Shown: positions 38,520 through 49,863, counted from the first letter of the stretch. The stretch: DNA of 64,000 nucleotides from Halothiobacillus sp. (GCA_020061705.1 JAGUXT010000038.1:62001-126000); one strand, 5' to 3'. Program-made: numbers and translations. The notes: generated from the sequence alone by a model not told the origin.

Positions 38520-39392
38520 ATGCAAAACAACCCTCTCGCAGAAGTTTTTGGTCATCTGACAACTGATTTGTCAGACCGTGCTCAACGCTTTAGGAAAAAT
38601 AGACTTTGCCCTTTTAACAACAAAGTACCGAGTTGCACCAAGGATAAGGCAAAAGATCCACTTGGTGTTTGCAGCGTCTACCATGGAAAGAATGCCATTA
38701 TAACCTGCCCAATACGGTTTAGAGAAGACTGGTTAATTGCCGACGATGCCGCAGCTTTTTTCTTTCCCGAAAGTACAAAATGGACATCCCTAACGGAAGT
38801 TAGACTGGCAGATGGTGACGGAAAATCAGCAGGTAACATTGATGTGGTCTTAGTCGCATATGATCAAAATGGTAGGGTTGTAGATTTTGGATCACTTGAA
38901 ATCCAAGCTGTTTACATTTCTGGCAATGTACGTGATCCATTTGCCCACTATATGTCTGACTGCGCTGCGCACATGAATATGGATTGGCGAAGTGAGGCAA
39001 ATTATCCACGCCCTGATTTCTTATCCTCATCACGAAAGCGCCTTGCGCCCCAATTAATGTTCAAAGGCGGCATACTCAACGCTTGGGGAAAGAAAATGGC
39101 TGTAGCTATTGATTATCCATTTTTCAATACCCTTCCTAGCTTAAAACAGGTGTCGAAAGAGCAAGCTGATGTTGCGTGGCTTGTCTATGAATTAGAATCG
39201 AACCCCAATAATTCATTTAAGCTTTGCAAGAAGGAAATAGTTTATACTGAGTTTTCCGAAGCATTAAACGCCATTTCCAGACCGAAGATTGGAAAGATTG
39301 ATGAATTTCTAAAAATACTTCAATCCAAAGTCGATGAAAAGCTTGACACACCACCAGTAAACCAAATCTTAGAAAACCCGTTTATCTCGTGA
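38520..39392 (+). CDS. NotI-family type II restriction endonuclease
   Basis: A 290-residue protein I recognise as NotI-like. It carries a four-cysteine metal site (C30 in LCPF, C39 in PSCTKDK, C51 in GVCSVY and C63 in ITCP) as in NotI, and a PD-(D/E)XK-type catalytic core: D108 in NIDVVLV and E127-I-Q129 in FGSLEIQAVY. The adjacent methylase supports the call. The region is visibly more AT-rich than pepA, suggesting transfer. No Shine-Dalgarno precedes the ATG (ATTAAATTT), so translation may be weak or leaderless. Its stop overlaps the methylase ATG by one base. The recognition site is unknown. Confidence 0.78.
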   Translation: MQNNPLAEVFGHLTTDLSDRAQRFRKNRLCPFNNKVPSCTKDKAKDPLGVCSVYHGKNAIITCPIRFREDWLIADDAAAFFFPESTKWTSLTEVRLADGDGKSAGNIDVVLVAYDQNGRVVDFGSLEIQAVYISGNVRDPFAHYMSDCAAHMNMDWRSEANYPRPDFLSSSRKRLAPQLMFKGGILNAWGKKMAVAIDYPFFNTLPSLKQVSKEQADVAWLVYELESNPNNSFKLCKKEIVYTEFSEALNAISRPKIGKIDEFLKILQSKVDEKLDTPPVNQILENPFIS

Positions 39393-40297
39393 TGGAAGTT
39401 CAGAAAGACCTTTTTGGCCATGAGTTGCCCCCAAATGCGTACAAGCCGGTAAATGTTGCGTCAGTCCCCCAACGTAGTCTTTTCAGATATCCGGGAGGGA
39501 AGACTTGGTTCATCCCAAGATTTAGACAATGGATTCAAAGCAAAAAATCCAAGCCAAATATCCTTATAGAGCCTTTTGTTGGCGGTGGGATTGTCTCATT
39601 GACTGCGGCATTTGAAAATCTGGTAGATTCAGTATTAATGGTTGAATTGGATTCAGAAATTGCTGCGGTATGGGAAACATTAATTTCAGGGGATGGTGAA
39701 TGGCTTGCACAGCGTATTCAGGACTTTGAAATGTCGAAAGAAAATGCTGTTCATGAGCTTTCTCGAGAATCTAAAAGCCGTAGGGATAAAGCATTTCAAA
39801 CTATAATCAAGAACAGAACTTTCCATGGTGGGATACTTGCCGCTGGTTCTGGTTTCTTGAAAAATGGAGAAGCAGGTAAAGGTATATCATCACGCTGGTA
39901 TCCAGCGACCCTTGCCAAGAGAATCAGTGACATTAATCTTGTTTTGGGAAAGTTACGCTTCTTACACGGTAACGCATTTGAAGTTCTTGAAGAATACACT
40001 CATGACTCTGATGCTGTCTTTTTTGTGGATCCTCCTTACACGGCAGGGGGAAAAAACGCAGGTAATCGACTCTACACGCATTTCAAGATTGATCACGATA
40101 TGCTCTTTCAGAAATGTTCTAAATTAGCAGGTGACTTCATAATGACGTATGACAATTCAGATGAAGTGAAGAATCTTGCAAGTAAGTACGCTTTGCAAGC
40201 CAAGCCAATACCGATGAAGAATACACATCATGCGAAAATGACTGAATTGGTAATAGGAAAGGATTTATCTTGGATGGATGACATAGAGAGGGTGTGA
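39392..40297 (+). CDS. D12-class N6-adenine DNA methyltransferase (Dam-like)
   Basis: A 301-residue alpha-class adenine methyltransferase. Motif X is FRYPGGK (31-37), motif I EPFVGGG (60-66, S-adenosylmethionine binding) and motif IV DPPY (213-216, catalytic). Length and order match the D12/Dam group. The ATG shares its A with the endonuclease TGA stop (TGATG); a GTG one codon upstream is possible. Beside a restriction enzyme gene it is most simply the cognate protective methylase, meaning the target must contain an adenine. Base composition is AT-rich like its partner, unlike the flanking genes. An orphan Dam-like role is the alternative. Confidence 0.88.
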   Translation: MEVQKDLFGHELPPNAYKPVNVASVPQRSLFRYPGGKTWFIPRFRQWIQSKKSKPNILIEPFVGGGIVSLTAAFENLVDSVLMVELDSEIAAVWETLISGDGEWLAQRIQDFEMSKENAVHELSRESKSRRDKAFQTIIKNRTFHGGILAAGSGFLKNGEAGKGISSRWYPATLAKRISDINLVLGKLRFLHGNAFEVLEEYTHDSDAVFFVDPPYTAGGKNAGNRLYTHFKIDHDMLFQKCSKLAGDFIMTYDNSDEVKNLASKYALQAKPIPMKNTHHAKMTELVIGKDLSWMDDIERV

Positions 40298-40410
40298 GAA
40301 TCTGTAACTCCATACAAAACTAAAAAACCCAACAAGACGGTAGAATCAATGCGCTAACGCGCACGAAACCAATTGAGTTTGTCTCGATTGAAATAAATCT
40401 AGATGTAACA

Positions 40411-41880
40411 TCAACCACGAAATCCCTTGAACCAATACACCTTGTAATTCAAAGCCCAGTCCTTGTGAATTTGAACATGCAGCGGTTCAAGGACTTCGAC
40501 GGCGTCAAAGCGTGAAATCAGCGCTTCGGGCAAAGGCTCGTTGCTCACCATCAACATGTCATGGCCGATATGCGGCTGACCGAGTGGGTGCATCAAGTCA
40601 TATTGATGGCGGATGCCCTGCCCCGCATTCCAGCTGACAATGTGCTCAGGGCGCAAGTGCAGGTGGTAGCCCAGTTGGGCGAGTAGGTCTCGATCCCCGC
40701 TCATCAGTAAGGCATGTGGAGCAAGTGCCTGGCGCGCGGTGTATTGCTCTGCGAGCTGATCCCAGCCGCGTACGCGCTTGAATGGGTCGGTTTTGCCTGT
40801 CATTTCCACGCCAAACCATTGCGCGCCCTGGGTGTAGTGGTAGGCCCCCAACATGACGATAACGTTCAGCAGGATGGCGGCAATCAGCCAGCGCCGATGA
40901 TGTACACCCTGCTGAACCCCCCAGGCCGCAAGCAGCACACTGGCAGCCACGAACGCGGGCGCTGCCCAGTTGGCATTGGCGCGTCCGAGCAGTGCCTGTG
41001 CCGAAATCGCCAGCAGGAACACCAGTGAAAACACAGCAAGCAGGGATTTTTGTCGTGATGCGGGCAACGTGAACAGGGCGACCAGCCAGAGAATCAGACT
41101 GATCGGGCCAAACACGGCAAGCTGTCCGGAGATAAATTCGCCCAACTCATCCCAGTGCAGTCCGGCATGTTCAAGATTGGAAATTTCTGCCGTGTGCTGA
41201 AAAGTCGGCCAACCATGCTGTGCATTCCAAACAATATTTGGCGCAATAATCAGCACAGCCACAAATGCCGCCACCCACAAACGCGGGTTCAAAAGCTGCC
41301 CGCGCCACGCCGGAACCAGTAACAGCGCCAGCAATACCGACGGTGCGAACAACGCCATGGTGTACTTGCTCAACAAGCCCAAGCCACAGGCCACGCCCAG
41401 CATCAACCAATGTCGCCAGGCATTGGTTTGCAACGCCAATACCAAGGCCAGCATCGCCCATGCCCAAAACAGCAGCAGCAAGACATCGGTGGAAATAATC
41501 AGGTTGGACAAGGCCACGCCCGGCATCAACAGAAACACCGCCGCCGCCCATAACCCGGTGCGGGCATCGAAAAAGACCTGCCCCAAGCGAAACACCAGCC
41601 AAGTCGTGACGGGATACACCAAAAGCGCACCCGACTTGACGCAAAAAACACCATCGCCACACAAACTGGTGGTGAACGCAATCAAAGCCGCAATCATTGG
41701 CGGTTTGGAGTAATAACCCCAATCCAGTTGCTGCGCCCAGCCCCAGTAATAGGCCTCGTCAACATACAAACCAATATCCGCCGTGGCCAAAACCAGGGCA
41801 CGGTAGGCGGTCAAAACGGCCATGAGCAAAAACAGCCCTAAATAGGCGCGCAGTTCTGATAGGGGCTTAAAATTCAGCAC
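40411..41880 (-). CDS. glycosyltransferase family 39 (ArnT/PMT-like) membrane protein
   Basis: A 489-residue polytopic protein with about 11 membrane segments followed by a soluble C-terminal domain (about 365-489). The first periplasmic loop has the family signature DIGLYVDEAYYWGWAQQLDWGYYSKPPM, where the DE pair is catalytic in GT39/GT83 enzymes using undecaprenyl-phosphate sugars. Substrate may be lipid A, a lipid or protein; it cannot be fixed. It stands alone between the restriction-modification genes and tRNA-Val. I see no linked sugar-synthesis operon. Confidence 0.82.
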   Translation of the reverse strand: MLNFKPLSELRAYLGLFLLMAVLTAYRALVLATADIGLYVDEAYYWGWAQQLDWGYYSKPPMIAALIAFTTSLCGDGVFCVKSGALLVYPVTTWLVFRLGQVFFDARTGLWAAAVFLLMPGVALSNLIISTDVLLLLFWAWAMLALVLALQTNAWRHWLMLGVACGLGLLSKYTMALFAPSVLLALLLVPAWRGQLLNPRLWVAAFVAVLIIAPNIVWNAQHGWPTFQHTAEISNLEHAGLHWDELGEFISGQLAVFGPISLILWLVALFTLPASRQKSLLAVFSLVFLLAISAQALLGRANANWAAPAFVAASVLLAAWGVQQGVHHRRWLIAAILLNVIVMLGAYHYTQGAQWFGVEMTGKTDPFKRVRGWDQLAEQYTARQALAPHALLMSGDRDLLAQLGYHLHLRPEHIVSWNAGQGIRHQYDLMHPLGQPHIGHDMLMVSNEPLPEALISRFDAVEVLEPLHVQIHKDWALNYKVYWFKGFRG

Positions 41881-42098
41881 GGAGCATCCGAAGATTCAGA
41901 AAGAATGTGGCATAGCCTACCCGAAGACCTCGCGCATCTGTACTCGTGCATCTGTAAGTGAGCACCTTTAAAAGGCCTTGAAGGCCATGATTGAGCCAAA
42001 GAACTTTCTAGAACATTTAAATGGGAACTTTGACGAAATAACGAATTGTATAGCGACAAGCTTTTACAAATCAGCGCAAAGTGCGGCAGAACAATGCC

Positions 42099-42127
42099 TT
42101 GACGTTAATGCGAGTGCTATGTAAGAT
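42099..42127 (+). promoter_or_regulatory. sigma-70-type promoter of tRNA-Val
   Basis: TTGACG at 42099-42104, a 17-base spacer and TAAGAT at 42122-42127 lie just upstream of tRNA-Val. The GC-rich discriminator GCGCGTCC is typical of stringently controlled stable-RNA promoters. Confidence 0.75.
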
Positions 42128-42144
42128 GCGCGTCCTGTTTATAC

Positions 42145-42221
42145 AGGCGCGTAGCTCAGCTGGTTAGAGCACCACCTTGACATGGTGGGGGTCGTTGGTT
42201 CGATTCCAATCGCGCCTACCA
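42145..42221 (+). tRNA. tRNA-Val (anticodon GAC)
   Basis: Acceptor AGGCGCG/CGCGCCT, anticodon stem CCACC/GGTGG with loop TTGACAT (anticodon GAC), T-loop TTCGATT, CCA encoded. All stems pair. It lies immediately upstream of thrS, as in many proteobacteria. Confidence 0.97.
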
Positions 42222-42228
42222 ATTCCTA

Positions 42229-42254
42229 GGGTACAGCCACGGCTGTGCCCTTTT
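42229..42254 (+). terminator. putative rho-independent terminator after tRNA-Val
   Basis: GGGTACAGCC (42229-42238) and GGCTGTGCCC (42241-42250) form a stem with one U-G pair, followed by TTTT then CGTTTG. The T tract is short, so some read-through into thrS is possible. Confidence 0.65.
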
Positions 42255-42294
42255 CGTTTGTGCGTCATTGCGCATTGCAACCTTTGTGTATTAC

Positions 42295-42315
42295 GCGACC
42301 CGTGGTAGGGGTCGC
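42295..42315 (+). promoter_or_regulatory. thrS leader hairpin resembling a tRNA-Thr anticodon arm (putative operator)
   Basis: GCGACCC (42295-42301) and GGGTCGC (42309-42315) form a perfect 7-bp stem with a 7-nt loop GUGGUAG. The loop places U at position 33, GGU (the tRNA-Thr anticodon) at 34-36 and A at 37. It ends 9 bases before the GAGGA ribosome site of thrS (42325-42329). In E. coli ThrS represses its own mRNA by binding such an anticodon-like leader hairpin; conservation here is inferred. Confidence 0.6.
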
Positions 42316-42336
42316 CACTGAACCGAGGAACTTTTC

Positions 42337-44244
42337 ATGCCGAATATCACCCTTCCCGACGGCTCGCAGCGTCATTTCGATCATCCCGTCAGCCTGCTCG
42401 ACATTGCCAACAACATTGGCTCACGTTTAGCCAAGGCCTGCCTTGCCGCCAAAGTGGACGGACATATGATGGATATGAGTCGCACGCTTTCGCACGATGC
42501 GACCGTGCAGTTCATGACCACCAAGGATGCCGAAGGGGTGGATGTGATTCGTCATTCCACAGCACACTTGCTGGCGCAGGCGGTCAAGCAGCTTTATCCG
42601 CAGGCGCAGGTGACCATTGGCCCTGTGATCGACAATGGCTTCTACTACGACTTTGCCGTCGAGCCAGCCTTCACTACTGACGATCTGGAAAAAATCGAAA
42701 TCCGGATGCGCGAGCTGGCCAAGGCCGATCAACCGCTGTCGCGCCAGGTGATGAGCCGTGATCAGGCAGTAACCTATTTCAAAGGCTTGGACGAGGCCTA
42801 CAAGGCCGAAATCATCGAATCAATCCCGACCAATGAAGAGTTGTCGCTGTACACCCAGGGCGACTTTACCGACCTGTGCCGTGGCCCGCACGTACCGTCC
42901 ACCGGGCATATCAAGGCCTTCAAGCTAACCAAAGTGGCGGGCGCGTATTGGCGCGGCGACAGCAAGAACGCCATGCTCTCGCGCATTTACGGCGTGGCCT
43001 TTGCCACCCAGACCGAGCTGGATGAATACCTGCACCGCATGGAAGAAGCCGAAAAGCGCGACCACCGCCGTATCGGCAAGCAGCTTGACCTGTTCCATTT
43101 CCAGGAAGAAGCACCGGGCATGGTGTTCTGGCACGACAAGGGCTGGCGCCTATTCCGTCAGGTCGAAGGCTATATGCGCACGCATCTTGGCAAATACGAC
43201 TACCTCGAAGTGAATACCCCGCAGATTCTCGACCGCTCGCTGTGGGAAAAGTCGGGGCACTGGGGCAAGTTTTCGGGCGGTATGTTCACCACCAACCTGG
43301 ACGATCATGAATACGCCATCAAGCCAATGAACTGCCCTGGGCATATTCAGGTGTACAACCAAGGCTTGAAAAGCTACCGCGACCTGCCCTTCCGCATCGC
43401 CGAATTTGGCACTGTCCACCGCAACGAACCCTCCGGCACCCTGCACGGCATTATGCGCGCCCGTCGTTTCACCCAGGATGATGCGCACGTTTTCTGCACC
43501 GAGGAGCAGTTGCAAGCCGAGGTCGCCTCGCTGATCGAGCAGACTTTTGACGTCTACACCACCTTCGGCTTTACCGATGTGACCCTCGCGCTGTCCACCC
43601 GCCCGGAAAGCCGCGTTGGCGCGGATGAGCTGTGGGACAAGGCGGAAGATGCGTTGGCCAAATCGCTCGAAGCACGCGGTCTGGATTACCGTCTGCAACC
43701 CGGCGAAGGTGCGTTTTATGGCCCAAAAATCGAATTCACCCTGAAGGACTGCATTGGCCGTAACTGGCAGTGCGGTACCATTCAGGTGGACTTTTCCATG
43801 CCGGGTCGCCTGGATGCGGAATATGTCGGTGAAGATGGCCAGCGCAAGACCCCGGTGATGATTCACCGCGCCATTCTCGGCAGCTTGGAGCGTTTTGTCG
43901 GTATTCTGATCGAACATTACGCCGGTCATTTCCCACTTTGGCTTGCGCCGCAGCAAGTTGCCGTGATGGGAATTACCGACAAACACGCCCCATTTGTGCA
44001 GGAAGTGGAAAAAATACTGAAAAATGCCGGCTTCCGTGCCGCTGCGGATTTGCGCAATGAGAAGATCGGGTTTAAAATCCGCGAGTTAACTCTACAGCGC
44101 ATTCCTTATCTGATTGTGATCGGGGATCGCGAAGTAGAACAGCGTCAGGTGAGTGTTCGCACCCGTAACGGCGAAGACCTTGGCAGCATGGGCTTGGACG
44201 AGTTTCTTGCCAAACTTAACGAGCAAGTTATCCAACGAGCCTGA
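42337..44244 (+). CDS. thrS: threonyl-tRNA synthetase
   Basis: Charges tRNA-Thr. The 635 residues contain the N-terminal TGS domain ([19 protein letters not shown]), the editing domain with [12 protein letters not shown] and [10 protein letters not shown], the class II catalytic core ([10 protein letters not shown] with zinc Cys, [14 protein letters not shown]) and a C-terminal anticodon-binding domain ([13 protein letters not shown]...[13 protein letters not shown]). GAGGA lies seven bases before the ATG. It heads the thrS-infC-rpmI-rplT-pheST-ihfA cluster, the same order as in E. coli. Confidence 0.97.
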   Translation: MPNITLPDGSQRHFDHPVSLLDIANNIGSRLAKACLAAKVDGHMMDMSRTLSHDATVQFMTTKDAEGVDVIRHSTAHLLAQAVKQLYPQAQVTIGPVIDNGFYYDFAVEPAFTTDDLEKIEIRMRELAKADQPLSRQVMSRDQAVTYFKGLDEAYKAEIIESIPTNEELSLYTQGDFTDLCRGPHVPSTGHIKAFKLTKVAGAYWRGDSKNAMLSRIYGVAFATQTELDEYLHRMEEAEKRDHRRIGKQLDLFHFQEEAPGMVFWHDKGWRLFRQVEGYMRTHLGKYDYLEVNTPQILDRSLWEKSGHWGKFSGGMFTTNLDDHEYAIKPMNCPGHIQVYNQGLKSYRDLPFRIAEFGTVHRNEPSGTLHGIMRARRFTQDDAHVFCTEEQLQAEVASLIEQTFDVYTTFGFTDVTLALSTRPESRVGADELWDKAEDALAKSLEARGLDYRLQPGEGAFYGPKIEFTLKDCIGRNWQCGTIQVDFSMPGRLDAEYVGEDGQRKTPVMIHRAILGSLERFVGILIEHYAGHFPLWLAPQQVAVMGITDKHAPFVQEVEKILKNAGFRAAADLRNEKIGFKIRELTLQRIPYLIVIGDREVEQRQVSVRTRNGEDLGSMGLDEFLAKLNEQVIQRA

Positions 44245-44293
44245 CTCTTGAAAAAGAGCCCCACCACGTTGATTTGAATGGATTTTTGAGGAT

Positions 44294-44842
44294 ATTAAGA
44301 TCGCTTTAGCACCCCAAACGCGCGAAAAGAAAGACGACGAACCGCGCCTGAATACTGAAATTACCGCTCGTGAATTGCGCCTGATTGATGCCGAAGGCAA
44401 TCAGGTCGGCGTTGTATCCCGCTATGACGCACTTCGCATGGCGGAAGAAGCTGAACTTGATCTGGTTGAAATCTCGCCACAGGCCGTACCACCTGTGTGC
44501 AAGATCATGAACTATGGCAAGTTCCGCTATCAGCAACAAAAGAAAGCCAACGAAGCCAAGAAAAATCAGAAAGTGATCGAGGTCAAGGAAGTCAAATTCC
44601 GTCCCGGCACCGAAGAAGCCGACTATCAAGTAAAATTGCGCAACGTGATTCGCTTCCTGGAAGACGGCGATAAAGTCAAAATCACTCTGCGCTTCCGTGG
44701 ACGTGAAATGGCTCACCAAAACATCGGCATGCTGGTTTACGACCGCATTGAAAAAGAGTTGGGTGAGCAAATTGTGATTGAACAACGTCCCAAGCTTGAA
44801 GGGCGGCAAATGGTTATGGTCATCTCCCCGCGCAAGCATTAA
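44294..44842 (+). CDS. infC: translation initiation factor IF-3 (start at AUU, or AUC at 44300)
   Basis: IF3 discriminates start codons and keeps ribosomal subunits apart. The frame with [35 protein letters not shown] and the C-terminal [38 protein letters not shown] is unmistakable. The first ATG (44375 frame start region) would delete the conserved start of the N-domain. No ATG, GTG or TTG precedes it; the frame has ATT at 44294 (182 residues) and ATC at 44300 (180, the E. coli length). GAGG at 44288-44291 is 2 bases from ATT but 8 from ATC, so ATC fits spacing better. A rare start codon is the classic IF3 autoregulation device. Confidence 0.9.
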   Translation: MKIALAPQTREKKDDEPRLNTEITARELRLIDAEGNQVGVVSRYDALRMAEEAELDLVEISPQAVPPVCKIMNYGKFRYQQQKKANEAKKNQKVIEVKEVKFRPGTEEADYQVKLRNVIRFLEDGDKVKITLRFRGREMAHQNIGMLVYDRIEKELGEQIVIEQRPKLEGRQMVMVISPRKH

Positions 44843-44939
44843 TGCCCAAACATTAAGACCTGCGCACACGAATGACCAAAGCAAGTCCTCGTTAACAAAG
44901 AGGCATTTTGGAAAACTCTGAATTTATTCATTGCTTTCC

Positions 44940-45010
44940 TCGGGGCGGAAACGCCCCTCACGACCCTGCAGCGCTGACACTCCGGCGCCACGGGATTCTC
45001 GAACGAAACA
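44940..45010 (+). promoter_or_regulatory. candidate L20-type leader structure before rpmI
   Basis: The 187-base gap between infC and rpmI contains GGGGCG-GAAA-CGCCCC (44942-44957), a stem capped by a GNRA tetraloop, and further GC-rich pairing possibilities up to 45005. In E. coli the rpmI-rplT leader binds L20. A pseudoknot was not modelled, so this is a suggestion only. Confidence 0.35.
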
Positions 45011-45029
45011 GAAACTGGAGTCGAAATCG

Positions 45030-45224
45030 ATGCCCAAGATCAGAAGTAACAGTGGAGCGTCCAAGCGCTTCAAGAAGACCAAACATGGCTTCAAACGTGG
45101 AGCGGCGTTTATGCGCCACATCCTGACCAAGAAGAGTAGCAAAACCAAGCGTCAGCTGGGTTCGCCCGCTTATGTCCACGCGAGCGACCTCAGAGGTATC
45201 GTTCGTTTGCTGCCCTACGCCTAA
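45030..45224 (+). CDS. rpmI: 50S ribosomal protein L35
   Basis: A 64-residue basic protein: [20 protein letters not shown], then [22 protein letters not shown]-like sequence and the end VRLLPYA, all typical L35. The ATG at 45030 is chosen by family length; upstream codons in frame are leader. A GGAG (in CTGGAGTCG) lies about 8 bases before it. Followed 28 bases later by rplT, as usual. Confidence 0.95.
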   Translation: MPKIRSNSGASKRFKKTKHGFKRGAAFMRHILTKKSSKTKRQLGSPAYVHASDLRGIVRLLPYA

Positions 45225-45252
45225 TTCCAGGCCTTAGTTAAGGAGATCCATC

Positions 45253-45612
45253 ATGGCAAGAGTTAAACGCGGTGTTACCGCACGTGCCCGTCACAAGAAA
45301 ATCCTCGCCAAAGCCAAAGGCTATTACGGCGCCCGTTCACGCACCTACCGCGTCGCCAAGCAGGCCGTCATCAAAGCCGGTCAATATGCTTACCGCGACC
45401 GCCGCCAGAAGAAGCGCCAGTTCCGCGCCCTCTGGATCGTGCGTATCAACGCCGAAGCACGCAACAATGGCTTGTCCTACAGCAAGTTGATGAACGGCCT
45501 GAAAAAAGCCGCCATCACTATCGACCGCAAGGTTCTGGCTGACATCGCCATGCACGACAAGGCTGCGTTTGCTGCCATCGCTGCACAGGCAATAACTGCT
45601 CTCGCGGCTTAA
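45253..45612 (+). CDS. rplT: 50S ribosomal protein L20
   Basis: A 119-residue basic L20: [51 protein letters not shown] (split), [24 protein letters not shown]20 is an early 23S rRNA assembly protein and, in E. coli, the translational repressor of rpmI-rplT. A strong AAGGAG ribosome site precedes the ATG. A terminator-like hairpin lies about 20 bases after the stop. Confidence 0.97.
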   Translation: MARVKRGVTARARHKKILAKAKGYYGARSRTYRVAKQAVIKAGQYAYRDRRQKKRQFRALWIVRINAEARNNGLSYSKLMNGLKKAAITIDRKVLADIAMHDKAAFAAIAAQAITALAA

Positions 45613-45613
45613 T

Positions 45614-46786
<1,173 letters not shown>

Positions 46787-46803
46787 TTTTAAGGAATACG
46801 ATC

Positions 46804-49185
46804 ATGCGCTTTTCTGAACAATGGCTACGCGAATGGGTCAATCCCGCGCTCTCTTCCGAACAACTCGGTGCCCAGCTCACCATGGCCGGGCTGGAACTGG
46901 ATGCACTTGAGCTTGCTGCACCCGCCTTTTCCGGCGTGGTGGTAGCGCGCATTCTTGAAGCTGTCCAACATCCCGATGCCGACAAGCTGCGTGTCTGCCA
47001 GGTGGATGATGGCTCCGGCCAGCCGGTGCAAGTCGTCTGTGGCGCACCCAATGCCCGCGCCGGACTGATGGCGGTATTCGCCCGCGTGGGCGCCGAGCTT
47101 CCGGGCAACTTGAGCATCAAGCAAGCCAAGCTGCGTGGCGTCGAATCCTTCGGCATGTTGTGCGGCGCCTCTGAATTGGGGCTGGATGGCTACAACGATG
47201 GCCTGTTGGAGATGCCCGCCGATGCCCCGGTCGGGGTCGATTTCCGTGCTTTTCTCAAGCTTGATGACCACATTTTTGAGCTCGGCATCACCCCCAACCG
47301 TGGCGACTGCCTGAGCATTCTCGGTCTCGCACGCGAGACTGCCGCCCAAAACAACCTGGCGCTGGGTGGCCCCGAGCTGGTCGTCATACCACCGGCCAGC
47401 ACAGCACAAATCAGCGTCAACGTAAGCGCCCCATCCGCCTGTCCGCGTTATTGCGTGCGCGTGATCGAAGGTTTGAACGCGGAGGCGGTCACCCCGCTTT
47501 GGCTCACTGAAAACCTGCGTCGCTCAGGTCTGCGTCCAATTCATCCAATTGTTGATGTCGCCAACTACGTGATGCTGGAGCTTGGTCAACCGCTACATGC
47601 CTTCGATCTCGACCGGCTACATGGCGGCCTTGACGTGCGCATGGCCAAAGCCGAAGAGAGCATGGTTGGACTGGATGGAAAAACACTCAAGCTTGACGCG
47701 GACATGCTGGTCATTGCCGATGCCAGTGGCGCGGTGGCTATGGCCGGAGTGATCGGAGGTCAGGATTCCGGCGTTGAAAGCGGCACCACCCGCATCGTGC
47801 TGGAAAGCGCCTATTTCGCCCCAAACGCGATTGCGGGACGCGCACGCCGCCTAGGGTTGCACACCGATGCCGCACATCGCTTCGAACGTGGCACCGATCC
47901 AGAGTTGCCGCGTATTGCCATAGAGCGCGCCACCGAATTGTTATGCAGCTTGTACGGCGGAGCCCCTGGCGTAGTGAATGAAATTGTCAGTGCAGAACAT
48001 ATGCCACAGCACACACCCATTCTGCTGCGTCGCACGCGCATCGAACGCATTCTTGGCTTCCCGGTCGCCGACGACGATGTGACTGGTATCCTGCAACGCC
48101 TCGGCATCCTGCTCGAACCCATGGAAGAAGGCTGGTACGCTACCCCGCCAAGTCATCGTCACGACCTCAACATAGAGGTTGACTTGATTGAAGAGCTCGC
48201 GCGGCTGCATGGCTATGACCAACTTCCCGCCCGTTTACCCTTTGCCGATCTCACCATTGCACAACGTCCGGAAAATCGTCTTGGTTTGAACCAGCTCAAA
48301 GAGCGCATGGTCAGCCTCGGCTACCGTGAAGTTATCAGTTACAGTTTTGTCGACGCACCTTTGCTCGAAAAGCTCACCCCCGATCAAGCCCCGCTGATTC
48401 TGGCCAACCCCATTTCGTCTGAAATGGCCGCCATGCGCACCACGCTGTGGGCGGGGCTCATCAGCACGCTCAAGTACAACCTCAATCGCCAACAAACCCG
48501 TGCCCGCCTCTTCGAAACCGGCTTGCGTTTTGTGCCGCACAACAGCGGTTTGAAGCAAGAAGCCATGTTTGCCGGGCTGATTTTTGGTGAGATACGCACC
48601 GAGCAATGGGCTGACAAATCCCGCAAGGTCGATTTCTTTGACCTCAAGGGCGATATTGAAGCACTGCTTGCGCACGGCGGCCTAGGCTCTCAGGTGCAAT
48701 GGCAGCGCATCTTCCAGCACCCCGCCCTGCACCCTGGCGTGTCGGCGCGACTGATGCTGGGTGGCGAAGAGCTTGGTTGGGCTGGCTTACTGCACCCCAG
48801 CCTGGAAAATGTGCTTGATCTTCCTGGGCAGGTTTTTGTATTTGAATTGCACCAAGAGCTGCTGCTGCGTCGCCGAGTCCCGCGCTTCCAGCCCGTATCG
48901 CGTTTCCCGATTATCCGCCGCGACCTGGCACTGCTGGTACCCGATAGCGTGAGCAGCGCAGAGCTGTTGAACTGCGTGACGGAGGGTGCACCCGCCTTCC
49001 TGCGCGAAACCGAAGTGTTCGACGTGTACCGTGGCCAAGGCGTACCTGATACATTCGCAAGTATTGCTATCCGCTTGATTTTGCAAGATAACGAGCGCAC
49101 TCTAAGCGATGCGGACGTGGATGCATTTATCACCGCCGCGCTGACACGACTCCATACCCAATTTGGCATTACCTTAAGGACATAA
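46804..49185 (+). CDS. pheT: phenylalanyl-tRNA synthetase beta subunit
   Basis: The 793-residue beta subunit that recognises and edits tRNA-Phe. It starts [21 protein letters not shown], carries a tRNA-binding (EMAP-like) domain near 40-150 ([22 protein letters not shown]), the B3/B4 editing region with [21 protein letters not shown], the B5 domain, and a C-terminal ferredoxin-fold anticodon domain ([12 protein letters not shown]...). It has the normal length and lies six bases upstream of ihfA. Confidence 0.97.
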   Translation: MRFSEQWLREWVNPALSSEQLGAQLTMAGLELDALELAAPAFSGVVVARILEAVQHPDADKLRVCQVDDGSGQPVQVVCGAPNARAGLMAVFARVGAELPGNLSIKQAKLRGVESFGMLCGASELGLDGYNDGLLEMPADAPVGVDFRAFLKLDDHIFELGITPNRGDCLSILGLARETAAQNNLALGGPELVVIPPASTAQISVNVSAPSACPRYCVRVIEGLNAEAVTPLWLTENLRRSGLRPIHPIVDVANYVMLELGQPLHAFDLDRLHGGLDVRMAKAEESMVGLDGKTLKLDADMLVIADASGAVAMAGVIGGQDSGVESGTTRIVLESAYFAPNAIAGRARRLGLHTDAAHRFERGTDPELPRIAIERATELLCSLYGGAPGVVNEIVSAEHMPQHTPILLRRTRIERILGFPVADDDVTGILQRLGILLEPMEEGWYATPPSHRHDLNIEVDLIEELARLHGYDQLPARLPFADLTIAQRPENRLGLNQLKERMVSLGYREVISYSFVDAPLLEKLTPDQAPLILANPISSEMAAMRTTLWAGLISTLKYNLNRQQTRARLFETGLRFVPHNSGLKQEAMFAGLIFGEIRTEQWADKSRKVDFFDLKGDIEALLAHGGLGSQVQWQRIFQHPALHPGVSARLMLGGEELGWAGLLHPSLENVLDLPGQVFVFELHQELLLRRRVPRFQPVSRFPIIRRDLALLVPDSVSSAELLNCVTEGAPAFLRETEVFDVYRGQGVPDTFASIAIRLILQDNERTLSDADVDAFITAALTRLHTQFGITLRT

Positions 49186-49190
49186 TAACA

Positions 49191-49493
49191 ATGGCGCTTA
49201 CCAAGGCCGATATGGTCGAACGTCTTTACGATGAACTGGGACTCAATAAACGTGAAGCGAAGGACATCGTAGAAATGTTTTTCGACGAAGTACGCAGCGC
49301 GCTTGCACAGGGCGAAGAAGTCAAACTTTCCGGCTTCGGCAACTTCCAACTTAGAGACAAGAGTGAGCGCCCAGGGCGCAACCCCAAAACCGGCCTGGTA
49401 ATTCCTGTGAGCGCACGTCGTGTAGTCACCTTCCGCGCAGGTCAAAAACTCAAATCGCTGGTTGAAGGTTATGAACCTACCGAAACCAACTGA
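49191..49493 (+). CDS. ihfA: integration host factor alpha subunit
   Basis: A 100-residue DNA-bending protein: [20 protein letters not shown], then [21 protein letters not shown], with the intercalating Pro in RPGRNPKTG, and [17 protein letters not shown]. It forms a heterodimer with IhfB. Six bases after pheT it ends the translation operon as in E. coli. The next gene starts inside its 3' end. Confidence 0.97.
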   Translation: MALTKADMVERLYDELGLNKREAKDIVEMFFDEVRSALAQGEEVKLSGFGNFQLRDKSERPGRNPKTGLVIPVSARRVVTFRAGQKLKSLVEGYEPTETN

Positions 49494-49863
49494 ATACAGC
49501 GAGGATTTGCCTGAAATTCCCAATAAACGCTATTTCACTATTGGCGAAGCCAGTGAGTTATGCGCTGTAAAATCGCATGTATTACGTTATTGGGAACAGG
49601 AATTTATTCAGCTTGCCCCGGTCAAGCGTCGTGGTAACCGCCGTTATTATCAACGTGAAGATATTGAGCTGATTCGTCATATTCGCGACCTGCTTTATGG
49701 CCAGGGCTTCACTATCAGTGGTGCGCGTCAACAGCTTGAAACCACGCTTAATGGCGCACCTCAAAGTGTATCTATTCAAGACATTGCACAGCAGCTTCAA
49801 AGTATCATTACCTCACTGCGTGATGGCATCAAACGTATTGACAGCGCGGATAGAGGCCGGTAA
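49471..49863 (+). CDS. MerR-family transcriptional regulator
   Basis: A 130-residue MerR-family protein: [50 protein letters not shown] is the winged helix, followed by a coiled-coil dimerisation helix. There is no C-terminal Cys cluster or ligand domain. A MerR-like gene after ihfA and before tRNA-Pro is common in proteobacteria; its targets are not known to me. I start at ATG 49471 (AAGG just upstream), overlapping ihfA by 23 bases; an in-frame TTG is at 49462. Confidence 0.85.
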   Translation: MNLPKPTEYSEDLPEIPNKRYFTIGEASELCAVKSHVLRYWEQEFIQLAPVKRRGNRRYYQREDIELIRHIRDLLYGQGFTISGARQQLETTLNGAPQSVSIQDIAQQLQSIITSLRDGIKRIDSADRGR

